Shown: positions 1-6,154, counted from the first letter of the stretch. The stretch: DNA of 8,508 bases from Hyphomicrobiaceae bacterium (GCA_021647535.1 JAKIUO010000129.1:1-8508); one strand, 5' to 3'. Translations and numbers: made by a program. The notes: generated by a model not told the origin, from the letters alone.

Positions 1-8
1 GAGCCCAG

Positions 9-545
9 CTATTTGCGCACCAGCTCGGGGTGTGTTTGCAGGGCTTCCGAGATCGGGCAAAAGATCACGCCAGCCTTTGCCAGCTCGGCCTTGAAGGTTG
101 TCGCGACGGACACGCTATCAAACACGGCATCGACAGCCACCTTGTTTTGCGTACCCTCGACACCAGCCAGAATTTCTTGTTCTTTCAGCGAAATGCCGAG
201 CTTTTCATAGGTCGCCAATATTTCGGGATCGACATCATCCAGACTGTCGAGCATGACCTTTTCCTTGGGCGCTGCATAATAATACAGATCATCAAAGTCG
301 ATCTTTGGATAGTTGAGAAGAGCCCATGAGGGTTCTTCCATGGTGCGCCAGCGCCGATAAGCATCAAGGCGATATTCGAGCATCCATTCCGGCTCTTTTT
401 TCTTTTCCGAAATAAAGCGCACAATATCTTCGGACAGGCCTTTGGGGGCCATATCCATTTCGATATCGGTCGAAAAGCCATATTTATACTTCTCGACTTC
501 GATCTCTTTGACCTGATCAATCGTCTCTTCGCGTATGTTAGCCAT
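9..545 (-). pseudogene. sufB: SufB N-terminal part, ended by an in-frame TAG stop
   Basis: SufB is the scaffold subunit of the cytoplasmic SufBCD complex, on which Fe-S clusters are built. The 178 residues visible match the family's N-terminal region: a KYGF start segment (about residues 20-25), PKGL, a run around EPEWMLEYRLDAYRRW (about 51-67) and AVDAVFDSVSVATTF (about 137-151). The frame ends at a TAG (positions 9-11) directly after HPELVRK. The family normally continues Tyr-Leu-Gly there, and the next two codons in this window do encode Leu-Gly. A full SufB is about 470-490 residues, and the cluster-building residues lie in the missing C-terminal part. The ATG at 545 is preferred over the adjacent TTG at 548 because AAGGG (555-559) sits 9 bases upstream. 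The ATG shares one base with the TGA of the cysteine desulfurase, so translation is probably coupled. Identity is certain. Whether the gene is truly broken is not: a base error or a real nonsense mutation would look the same. Confidence 0.85.
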
Positions 546-1801
546 CAATGTGATCCCTTGCTTGTCAATAGTTGGGTTGATTGCGACCCTACGAGTGTTT
601 TTAATCTATTCATGCGTTCAACGGCCTTTTTTATTGAGCCCACCAGCCGGTCCACATCATTCAGCCAGTTCTGCGGGCCAAAGCTGATGCGAAAGGCACA
701 TCTGGCCAATTCATCATTGACGCCCATGGCCGCCAGCACCGGTGAGCGCGTCACCTTGCCTGAAGAACAGGCGGAACCAGAGCTTATGGCAATACCATCA
801 AGATCAAGCGCAATGATCAGTTTTTCGGCCAGCACACCAGGAATGGCCATAAAGGAGGTATTCTCCAGGCGGTCCGTATCCTTGGCAAACAGGACCAGAT
901 CAGGATGCTGCGCCTTTAACCGGCTCTCGGCACGGTCGCGTAAAAATCTCACCATCTCACGCTCGGCCAGCTCTTCGCATGAAATCTCTGCAGCCGTCGC
1001 AAAACCAGCGATTGAAACAATATTTTCGGTTCCGGCCCGACGTCTCATTTCCTGCCCGCCCCCCGTCATCAAGGGATCATTCAGCACCCGATCAATACCA
1101 GGACCGATCAGCGCGCCAACCCCTTTGGGGCCACCAATCTTATGCGCGGCAATGGTCACCAGATCAGCCCCCAGCGAGGCCATATCAAAAGGCATACGCC
1201 CCAGAGCCTGCACGGCATCACAATGCATCAAGCCACCGCGCTCCAGTACAATACCCGCAATTTCCGTCACCGGCTGGATCGCACCCGTTTCATTATTGGC
1301 CAGCATCACCGACACCATAAAAGGCACCTGGTCCTGTTGGCTAGTGGCAGCGCCAATATCATGGGCATCAAGCAGATCAATAAAAGCTTCAAGATCAACG
1401 ACCCCCGATGAATTCACCGGAATGGTCCTGACCTGCTCTAGCGCATAGCGCCCGCCCTTGCGCACCGATGGGTGTTCCACATCAGAGACAAAACAAAGGG
1501 CCTGGCGACGTTCCGCCGGATTTGGAGCAACCAGTCCAGGAGACAGCGCCGTCAAATTAGCTTCGGTCCCCCCTGACGTAAACAGCACTTCATTTGGGTT
1601 GGCACCAATGAGCGCCGCGATCTTTTCCCTTGAGCGCTCAACGACCGAGCGGGCCGCGCGCCCTTCTTTATAAACAGCAGACGCATTTCCCGCCAGATCC
1701 ATGGCACCAATCATCGCTTCGCGCACCCGTTTGCGCAGAGGTGACGTGGCGTTATGATCCAGATAGATGCGGGTGCCCGAAACATGACCTGAGGCGTTCA
1801 T
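545..1801 (-). CDS. Class I (NifS/IscS-type) cysteine desulfurase
   Basis: This is a PLP-dependent, cytoplasmic enzyme that removes sulfur from L-cysteine as a persulfide and passes it to the Fe-S scaffold, here presumably SufB. At 418 residues it has the full family layout: YLDHNAT near the N-terminus (13-19), TSGGTEAN (75-82), H110 stacking over PLP, the NNETG loop (169-173), HCDAVQA with D195 for the pyridine nitrogen, and AAHKIGGPKG with the Schiff-base lysine K221. The catalytic cysteine is C345 in SSGSACSSG, on the longer loop typical of class I rather than SufS-type class II enzymes. A small extra segment around 146-160 and a polar C-terminal tail (about 400-418) are not core family features. 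The ATG overlaps the iscR stop by 4 bases (ATGA) and has a strong GAGGAGG site. I leave the symbol open because iscS and nifS names are used interchangeably for this suf-linked alphaproteobacterial enzyme. Confidence 0.95.
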   Translation of the reverse strand: MNASGHVSGTRIYLDHNATSPLRKRVREAMIGAMDLAGNASAVYKEGRAARSVVERSREKIAALIGANPNEVLFTSGGTEANLTALSPGLVAPNPAERRQALCFVSDVEHPSVRKGGRYALEQVRTIPVNSSGVVDLEAFIDLLDAHDIGAATSQQDQVPFMVSVMLANNETGAIQPVTEIAGIVLERGGLMHCDAVQALGRMPFDMASLGADLVTIAAHKIGGPKGVGALIGPGIDRVLNDPLMTGGGQEMRRRAGTENIVSIAGFATAAEISCEELAEREMVRFLRDRAESRLKAQHPDLVLFAKDTDRLENTSFMAIPGVLAEKLIIALDLDGIAISSGSACSSGKVTRSPVLAAMGVNDELARCAFRISFGPQNWLNDVDRLVGSIKKAVERMNRLKTLVGSQSTQLLTSKGSH

Positions 1802-2307
1802 ATTACCTCCTCATCAGACTGTTTTAATAATTTTTGCTCCGCTTTATTATTACTGACCATTTCCAGATTGGCCGCCAGAGACCCTAGCGACCCGACCTTT
1901 TTATCCAGAACATCTTGCAAGGAGATACTGGCCAGAAAATTGTATATATGATCGCTCAGGGCATTCCACAATGAGTGTGTGAGGCAATCCTGGCCACCAA
2001 TACAGCCCGCATCCTTGTCAGTGTCGCGATTGCAACGGGTCATTTTTACCGGCTCGCCTACCGCCTGCATAATTTCACCAATATAAATTTTATCCGCCGG
2101 ACGGGACAAAACATATCCACCGCCTGGCCCGCGCAGACTGGAAACCAGATCAGCCCGACGAAGCTTTGAGAACAGCTGCTCCAGATAGGCCAGGGAGATG
2201 TGCTGGCGCTTGGCAATCGCCGCCATGGGAATGGCTTTTCCCTGACCGCATTTGGCGATATCCGCCATCGCCATTACGGCATATCTACCTTTGGTATTCA
2301 GTTTCAT
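1798..2307 (-). CDS. iscR: IscR, Rrf2-family Fe-S cluster-sensing repressor
   Basis: IscR is a cytoplasmic transcription factor that binds a [2Fe-2S] cluster and, when loaded, represses Fe-S biogenesis genes. The 169-residue protein opens with MKLNTKGRYAVMAMADIA, the classic Rrf2 start, followed by a winged helix with SLAYLEQLFSKLR (38-50) and the wing RGPGGGY (59-65). Glu43, which in E. coli IscR controls the choice between operator types, is present. The cluster ligands are C92, C102, C108 and H111, with the last two in the signature CLTHSLW. This arrangement indicates IscR rather than RirA or NsrR. The C92-C102 spacing is nine residues, against five in E. coli. It is the first strong gene of the suf operon and overlaps the desulfurase by 4 bases. 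The upstream operator at 2522-2546 suggests autoregulation. There is no clear Shine-Dalgarno sequence in front of the ATG, but the N-terminal homology fixes the start. Confidence 0.96.
   Translation of the reverse strand: MKLNTKGRYAVMAMADIAKCGQGKAIPMAAIAKRQHISLAYLEQLFSKLRRADLVSSLRGPGGGYVLSRPADKIYIGEIMQAVGEPVKMTRCNRDTDKDAGCIGGQDCLTHSLWNALSDHIYNFLASISLQDVLDKKVGSLGSLAANLEMVSNNKAEQKLLKQSDEEVI
1806..1812 (-). promoter_or_regulatory. Strong ribosome binding site for the cysteine desulfurase
   Basis: GAGGAGG on the minus strand lies 4 bases before the desulfurase ATG and inside the last codons of iscR (the Glu-Glu-Val end). It is the best Shine-Dalgarno match I see in the window. Together with the ATGA overlap it supports coupled translation and a high desulfurase yield relative to iscR, whose own site is poor. 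Confidence 0.75.
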
Positions 2308-2312
2308 TCACT

Positions 2313-2495
2313 TCATCCATTATAGCCGTTGCGAGGTGTGCCTTGCTTTTTCTGATCGCGGCCTGTCATTCTTGTCCAGGATCTGCGGTTTTTCGACGTA
2401 TTTTGCTTGCTTTGTGCGTGTAGGATCGTGTAGACAAGATCTTTCGAAACCACATGAATTTCAGAACCTGCGGCACCATAAACTGGATAGATCAT
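2313..2495 (-). CDS. Possible 60-residue leader ORF ahead of iscR (doubtful)
   Basis: An ATG frame of 60 codons fills nearly all of the predicted suf leader. It starts about 12 bases after the predicted transcription start and ends 5 bases before the iscR ATG. I do not recognise the product. Its first half (MIYPVYGAAGSEIHVVSKDL onward) has an ordinary mix of hydrophobic and polar residues. The second half is rich in Lys, Arg, Asn and Gln, like low-complexity or chance translation. It has no cysteine, so it is not a cysteine-sensing leader peptide. No Shine-Dalgarno sequence precedes it, although so close to the transcription start it could be read as a short-leader message. A stop-free run of this length is possible by chance. 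If translated, it could feed ribosomes to iscR, which lacks a good site of its own. Confidence 0.2.
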   Translation of the reverse strand: MIYPVYGAAGSEIHVVSKDLVYTILHAQSKQNTSKNRRSWTRMTGRDQKKQGTPRNGYNG

Positions 2496-2513
2496 TCAAC
2501 ATCACTTAAAACA

Positions 2514-2542
2514 GATATATAATTCCTGACTGTGTTAGTCAA
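2514..2542 (-). promoter_or_regulatory. Sigma70-type promoter of the suf operon
   Basis: On the minus strand, TTGACT (2537-2542) is followed after exactly 17 bases by TATATC (2514-2519). The -35 box matches consensus at five of six positions and the -10 box at four of six. Transcription would begin near position 2507 and run through a leader of about 200 bases into iscR, the desulfurase and sufB. The -35 box lies inside the IscR operator, as expected for a promoter shut off by steric exclusion of RNA polymerase. The boxes are seen directly; promoter activity is inferred. Confidence 0.7.
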
Positions 2543-2546
2543 GTAT
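2522..2546. promoter_or_regulatory. Type 1 IscR operator
   Basis: This 25-base site carries the dyad CCTGACT...AGTCAAG with the half-sites GACT and AGTC separated by five bases. It is flanked by ATT on one side and TAT on the other. Compared with the E. coli type 1 IscR consensus (ATASYYGACTRWWWYAGTCRRSTAT, from memory) it departs at two positions, the third base and one centre base. It overlaps the -35 box of the promoter driving iscR, and the IscR encoded next door keeps the three cysteines, the histidine and Glu43. The obvious reading is feedback repression of the suf operon by [2Fe-2S]-IscR. Whether the divergent hydrolase is also controlled is unknown. Confidence 0.8.
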
Positions 2547-2548
2547 TA

Positions 2549-2592
2549 AGCCTGTCGCCATTGTCACAGGGGACAGGCTGTGTTTTCACAGC
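2549..2592 (+). other. Two overlapping hairpins in the upstream region of the hydrolase
   Basis: Read on the plus strand, AGCCTGTC (2549-2556) pairs perfectly with GACAGGCT (2572-2579) around a 15-base loop. GCTGTG (2577-2582) also pairs perfectly with CACAGC (2587-2592) around a TTTT loop. The two stems share bases 2577-2579 and so cannot form together. CCTGT can in addition pair with ACAGG at 2566-2570. A T-rich but interrupted stretch follows (2593-2610). The layout resembles an attenuator, or alternatively DNA dyads bound by a regulator. No plus-strand promoter upstream of it could be identified, so whether it is transcribed is unknown. Confidence 0.35.
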
Positions 2593-2661
2593 TGTTAGTA
2601 TTTTGGTTTTAAACAAAGCCGTTCAACCCTTTACAACAGCAAAAGCCGGAGCGAAATATTC

Positions 2662-3306
2662 ATGCCTGAGGTCGTCTTCAATGGACCTGCTGGCCGCCTC
2701 GAAGGCCGCTATCACCATAACACCGATCCTGAATCACCGGTTGCCCTGATCCTGCATCCCCACCCGCAGTTTGGCGGCACCATTAATAATCAGATCGTTT
2801 ATCACCTCTATTACAGCTTTGTGCAACGCGGCTTTTCGGTTCTGCGCTTCAATTTTCGCGGTGTCGGACGCTCGCAGGGTCTGTTTGACAATGGCGCTGG
2901 TGAAATGCTTGACGCTGCTGCTGCGCTCGACTGGATGCAGGCCATCAACAAGGAAGCCACCAGCTGCTGGATTTCCGGTGTGTCATTTGGCGCCTGGATC
3001 AGTATGCAGCTTTTGATGCGACGCCCGGAAATCGAGGGTTTTATCTCTGTCGCCCCGCCAGCCAATCTCTATGATTTTTCATTTCTGGCCCCCTGCCCGT
3101 CCTCCGGCCTCATCGTCAATGGGGAAATTGACCGGGTTGTGCCCGCCGCCGATGTGCGAACACTTGTGGAAAAGCTGAAAACTCAAAAGGGCATTGATAT
3201 CGGTCATGTGGTTGTCCCCAATGCCAATCATTTCTTCGAAAACCGGGTAGAGGATCTGATGGCCGTCATTGATGGCTATCTCAACAAAAACCTTGAGGAC
3301 AGCTGA
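2662..3306 (+). CDS. Small alpha/beta hydrolase (unknown substrate)
   Basis: This is a 214-residue single-domain alpha/beta hydrolase, probably cytoplasmic since no signal peptide is visible. The nucleophile elbow is GVSFG with S108. The acid is probably D157 in NGEIDRVVP, and the histidine H190 in NANHFF, completing the triad. HPHPQFGGT (32-40) is a likely oxyanion and substrate loop shared by a family of short hydrolases, and FNFRGVGRSQG (63-73) is the usual loop after strand 4. The family includes esterase- and dienelactone-hydrolase-like proteins, and the true substrate cannot be read from sequence. The ATG at 2662 follows GGAG (2648-2651) by 10 bases. Divergent placement next to iscR and suf genes is common in alphaproteobacteria, which suggests but does not prove a link to iron or sulfur metabolism. 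Its stop lies 10 bases from the stop of the converging ATP12 gene. Confidence 0.9.
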   Translation: MPEVVFNGPAGRLEGRYHHNTDPESPVALILHPHPQFGGTINNQIVYHLYYSFVQRGFSVLRFNFRGVGRSQGLFDNGAGEMLDAAAALDWMQAINKEATSCWISGVSFGAWISMQLLMRRPEIEGFISVAPPANLYDFSFLAPCPSSGLIVNGEIDRVVPAADVRTLVEKLKTQKGIDIGHVVVPNANHFFENRVEDLMAVIDGYLNKNLEDS

Positions 3307-3316
3307 TCTCGTCTTC

Positions 3317-4021
3317 TCATGGAGACTGATTGAGGGCGAGAACAACGGCTAGAAAATCACCATACCTATATTTTCGAGCCTGTTCTGCGTCCTCATCCTT
3401 GCCCCATTGCTCGGCCTGAAAATCTTCATCAATATGACACAGCTCCCACACTTTGGCTGGAGCCAACCAGCCCTTGCCAAGCGCCAGCGCCAGGATGGCA
3501 GAACCGCTTAGAGAGGTCACCTCTAGCAAAGCGCCCAATACATAACCATCAAAATGCTCAAGCAGGCTGGCAAAGCGTTCCATATCGCCCGCCTCTTGAT
3601 CAATCCACAAAATACCACTGGAAACTTTAAAGCGGATATTGCCCTCGCGTACAAAGCGCTCCAGCACTGGATCCCACAATTTTGCCTGCCGTTCGACCAA
3701 AGGCTCTGGCTGCTCGGCGCGATAGCAAAGCAGATCTGAATGCGCGAATTTCAAAATCTCAGTTCGCGCGCTTTGTATTTTTGGCAAAATATTATCATGT
3801 ACCCGTCCAGCAAAACGCATGACCGGCATACTGGCAAGATCTATGAACTCTTCCTGACGACGCCATTCTTCCGCCAACTCGCTCGCCAAGGACTGATGAG
3901 GCAAAACCAGTACCTCTCGCCCCGGTGACTTGATCGCTCGCCCATCAAGCTCAATTTCGTAGCCATTTTCATCACCGACAATTTCCACACGCTTGTAAAA
4001 ACGCTTCACCTTGTCGCTCAT
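3317..4021 (-). CDS. ATP12-family F1-ATPase assembly chaperone
   Basis: ATP12 binds the F1 alpha subunit and keeps it from aggregating while the ATP synthase F1 head is assembled. The bacterial homologues are cytoplasmic and largely confined to alphaproteobacteria. At 234 residues it has the typical bacterial length without a mitochondrial presequence. Recognisable family stretches are FYKRVEI (8-14), LDGRAIKSPGR (25-35), LAEEWRRQ (49-56), DLLCYRAEQPEPLVERQ (96-112) and, near the end, HIDEDFQAEQWGKDEDAEQAR (196-216), the conserved W-G-x-D-x-E-A block. The start is fixed by family alignment and by the ATGA overlap with the upstream HAD gene. It is the last gene of the minus-strand run. No rho-independent terminator is visible after it, and it converges tail to tail with the alpha/beta hydrolase. 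Confidence 0.93.
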   Translation of the reverse strand: MSDKVKRFYKRVEIVGDENGYEIELDGRAIKSPGREVLVLPHQSLASELAEEWRRQEEFIDLASMPVMRFAGRVHDNILPKIQSARTEILKFAHSDLLCYRAEQPEPLVERQAKLWDPVLERFVREGNIRFKVSSGILWIDQEAGDMERFASLLEHFDGYVLGALLEVTSLSGSAILALALGKGWLAPAKVWELCHIDEDFQAEQWGKDEDAEQARKYRYGDFLAVVLALNQSP

Positions 4022-4746
4022 GCTCGATCACCCGCTGCCACAAGCGTTGAAATCTCACTAAACTTCTCGATCATATGATGCGCTCCTGCCTCATGCAAAA
4101 TATGTCTCTCATGATAGCCCCAGCCCACGCCGATCGCCCTCACATCGGCATTGCGGGCCATGGCCATATCATAGCTGGTATCGCCAATCATAAAAACATT
4201 CTGCCCGCGCACACCGCAAGCCTGCATGGCGTTTTCAATCATGCCAGGGTGCGGTTTGGAGGGCGCATCATCCGCCGTTTGAATGGTGAAGAAAAAATCA
4301 CCAAGACCCTCTCGCTCAAAAAGCACATCAACGCCGCGACGTGATTTCCCCGTGGCGACCCCCAGCAAAATATCGGGCTGCGCTGCCAGATCCTGTAAAA
4401 TTTCTCGCGCACCAGTGAACAAGGGTTCATGAAAATCGGGGGATTTCCGCTGCTCGATAAAGGCCGCCTTATAGCCCTCAACCAGATCATCAAGCTGCTT
4501 TTCATCCATCTTCTGCCGATCCATCTGCTCTTGATCCATGGGAGGGACCAGCGCGCCAACCGCTTCATGCAGCGACAAACCGATAATCCCTCTTATTTCA
4601 TGATCGGCAGGGCTCACCAGCCCGGCATTTTCAAAGGCGCTTTTCATGGCGCCTATAATGACATGCTGGCTGTCGACAAGCGTACCGTCACAATCAAATA
4701 TGACCAGCTTTGGCTGATCACGGCCTTCCGTGCTTTCATTGTTCAT
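4018..4746 (-). CDS. HAD-superfamily phosphatase (phosphoglycolate phosphatase-like)
   Basis: A 242-residue cytoplasmic haloacid-dehalogenase-type hydrolase. Motif I is DCDGTLVDS, with nucleophile D18 and acid/base D20. Motif II is T132 in GVATGKS, motif III is K164 in SKPHPG, and motif IV is D189 with D193 in GDTSYDM. The helical cap between motifs I and II places it in subfamily IA, with phosphoglycolate phosphatase and similar sugar-phosphate phosphatases. The exact substrate cannot be told. Unusually, cap residues 70-84 are three five-residue repeats (MDQEQ, MDRQK, MDEKQ) encoded by a 15-base tandem repeat. The gene starts 15 bases after rluC, with an AG-rich stretch before the ATG, and its stop overlaps the ATP12 start (ATGA). 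A phosphatase in this position between rluC and ATP12 is common in alphaproteobacteria. Confidence 0.92.
   Translation of the reverse strand: MNNESTEGRDQPKLVIFDCDGTLVDSQHVIIGAMKSAFENAGLVSPADHEIRGIIGLSLHEAVGALVPPMDQEQMDRQKMDEKQLDDLVEGYKAAFIEQRKSPDFHEPLFTGAREILQDLAAQPDILLGVATGKSRRGVDVLFEREGLGDFFFTIQTADDAPSKPHPGMIENAMQACGVRGQNVFMIGDTSYDMAMARNADVRAIGVGWGYHERHILHEAGAHHMIEKFSEISTLVAAGDRA
4495..4539 (-). repeat. 15-base tandem repeat inside the HAD gene (three units)
   Basis: On the coding strand the pattern ATGGAT followed by nine bases occurs three times in a row, encoding MDQEQ, MDRQK and MDEKQ. A decayed fourth copy may follow (LDDLV, to 4480). The units keep the ATG-GAT start and mostly Gln, Glu and Lys codons behind it. 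The repeat keeps the frame and probably lengthens a charged cap helix. Confidence 0.7.
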
Positions 4747-4761
4747 GGTGGCTCTTTCGCT

Positions 4762-5745
4762 CTACATAAAGGGATTGTCTTTGTCCAAACCATCAAATCC
4801 GAGCAGGTCAAAGCTTTTTTGCATATGGTCTGGCAGCTCAGCGCGTATGGTCAGCAGCTTGCCTTTATCGGGGTGCGTAAACGAAAAAGAGCGGGCATGA
4901 AGGTGCAGCTTTCTTGAAATCTCTCCACCTGGATGAGCATCTGCCCCGCCATATTTGCCATCACCAACAATGGGAAAACCAATTTCATTCATATGCACCC
5001 GCAACTGATGGGTGCGGCCGGTCACCGGCGTTAGCGCCACGAAAGAAAAGCGCTGTGCAGCAGACTGCAGGACAAAATATTTGGTAAGGGCAAACTGTCC
5101 CTCCTCTTCGTCTTCATAACAGACCTGCATTTTTTCACCGGCACGGCCTTTTCTTTTCGCCAGCGCCAGCTCAATCTGTCCTTGCGCTGGTCTTGGTGTA
5201 CCCATCGCCACCGCCCAATAGAGCTTGCTGGTATCACGTTTTTTCAGCATTTGTCCCATGAGGGTCGCGGCTTGGCGTGACCGCGCCAACATCAAAACGC
5301 CGCTCGTATCGCGGTCAAGACGATGCACCAGCTTGGGGCGCTCCTCCAGTTCAAATTTCAACCCCTCAAGCAGACCATCGACATGGCGTTCTTGTCCCGT
5401 CCCGCCTTGCACAGAAAGCCCGGATGGTTTGTTGATGGCAATAAAATTCTTGTCGCGGTGGAGGACCAGCGAGCGGATAAATTCCACATCGCGTTCCGTA
5501 AGGCGCTTTGGTTGGCGCGGCCTGTCCTGTGCTGTTTGCTCTGGCAATGGCGGGATGCGCACCTCTTGCCCCGAGATAAGTCGTCTTGAGGCTTTCGAGC
5601 GCCCACCATCAACCCGGACTTGCCCCTTGCGCAAGAATTTTTGCAGCTGACCATGGGACACTTGCGGGAAATGCAGATGAAACCAGCGGTCCAGCCGCAT
5701 ACCGTCTTCGCTCGTGCCGATACTTTTTTGTGTAACGCCGCTCAT
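4762..5745 (-). CDS. rluC: RluC-type 23S rRNA pseudouridine synthase
   Basis: RluA-family enzymes isomerise selected uridines to pseudouridine; in E. coli RluC modifies 23S rRNA positions 955, 2504 and 2580. The 327-residue protein begins with an S4 RNA-binding domain (about 16-75, with MRLDRWFHLHFP and FLRKGQVRVDG). The catalytic domain follows from about 97: INKPSGLSVQGG (104-115), the active-site motif HRLDRDTSGVLMLAR (141-155) with catalytic D144, then TGRTHQLRVHM (242-252) and GDGKYGG (261-267). HLHARSFSF near 281-289 is also typical. A short linker rich in Pro, Arg and Gln joins the two domains. RluD is the main alternative, but S4 plus catalytic domain with this neighbourhood fits RluC better. 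The ATG follows an AAAGAG stretch, and the gap to crcB is 28 bases. The stop codon is TAG. Confidence 0.9.
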   Translation of the reverse strand: MSGVTQKSIGTSEDGMRLDRWFHLHFPQVSHGQLQKFLRKGQVRVDGGRSKASRRLISGQEVRIPPLPEQTAQDRPRQPKRLTERDVEFIRSLVLHRDKNFIAINKPSGLSVQGGTGQERHVDGLLEGLKFELEERPKLVHRLDRDTSGVLMLARSRQAATLMGQMLKKRDTSKLYWAVAMGTPRPAQGQIELALAKRKGRAGEKMQVCYEDEEEGQFALTKYFVLQSAAQRFSFVALTPVTGRTHQLRVHMNEIGFPIVGDGKYGGADAHPGGEISRKLHLHARSFSFTHPDKGKLLTIRAELPDHMQKSFDLLGFDGLDKDNPFM

Positions 5746-5773
5746 ATTTTTTCTCTTTTTGGATACCGCCCCT

Positions 5774-6154
5774 TTAGCCTGCCAGGGACCGCGTGACAGC
5801 CAGCCCCAGAAACAGCGCCAAAACAGAACAGAGTACAGAAATGCTCATATAGCCCATGGCAGTATAATATTGTTTTTTCTCAAACAGATAGACAAAATCC
5901 AGCGCAAAGCTCGAAAAGGTCGTAAAGCCGCCGAGCACACCGATGGCCAATAAAGCGCGCACTTCATTACTGACCGAAAAACGAAGAGCCAACAGCGTGA
6001 CCAGAACCCCCATCATGAAAGACCCTGTAATATTGACAATCATCGTGCCCCAGGGGAAATTAATGCCGAACAGGCGGGTGGCCAATACTCCGACCAGATA
6101 TCGCAAGGAGGAGCCGATTGCTCCCCCCATCGCCACCATCAGCATCATCTTCAT
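5774..6154 (-). CDS. crcB: CrcB/Fluc fluoride ion channel
   Basis: CrcB (Fluc) forms a dual-topology dimer in the inner membrane that lets fluoride leak out and so protects enolase and pyrophosphatase. The 126-residue protein has four hydrophobic segments (about 4-27, 34-58, 66-90 and 98-122). Family motifs are GGAIGSSLRY (10-19), WGTMIVNITGSF (35-46) with the conserved N41, and GVLGGFTTFSSF (72-83). The last contains the sodium-site backbone and the two phenylalanines, F80 and F83, that line the pore. AAGGG lies 8-12 bases before the ATG and follows the stop of the previous gene by only 2 bases. No fluoride riboswitch is visible here, as expected for a gene inside an operon. A single crcB copy implies a homodimer unless a second gene lies elsewhere. 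Confidence 0.95.
   Translation of the reverse strand: MKMMLMVAMGGAIGSSLRYLVGVLATRLFGINFPWGTMIVNITGSFMMGVLVTLLALRFSVSNEVRALLAIGVLGGFTTFSSFALDFVYLFEKKQYYTAMGYMSISVLCSVLALFLGLAVTRSLAG

Noticed and set aside
558..1448. Long open frame of 296 codons on the plus strand opposite the cysteine desulfurase.
   Set aside because: It is the antisense shadow of a clearly conserved gene; its translation is Ser/Arg/Pro-rich without any recognisable domain.
2319..2324. A perfect TATAAT on the minus strand just upstream of iscR.
   Set aside because: It has no recognisable -35 box at 15-19 bases, and transcription from it would start within a few bases of the ATG. The promoter at 2514-2542 with its operator is far better supported.
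2577..2592. TGTG-TTTT-CACA read as a CRP/FNR-type binding site.
   Set aside because: The half-site spacing of four bases does not fit CRP (TGTGA-N6-TCACA), and the half-sites do not fit FNR (TTGAT-N4-ATCAA).
3311..3326. Small hairpin (GTCTTC / GGAGAC) beyond the hydrolase stop, considered as a terminator.
   Set aside because: The stem is only 6 bp with a G-T pair, and no T-run follows on either strand.
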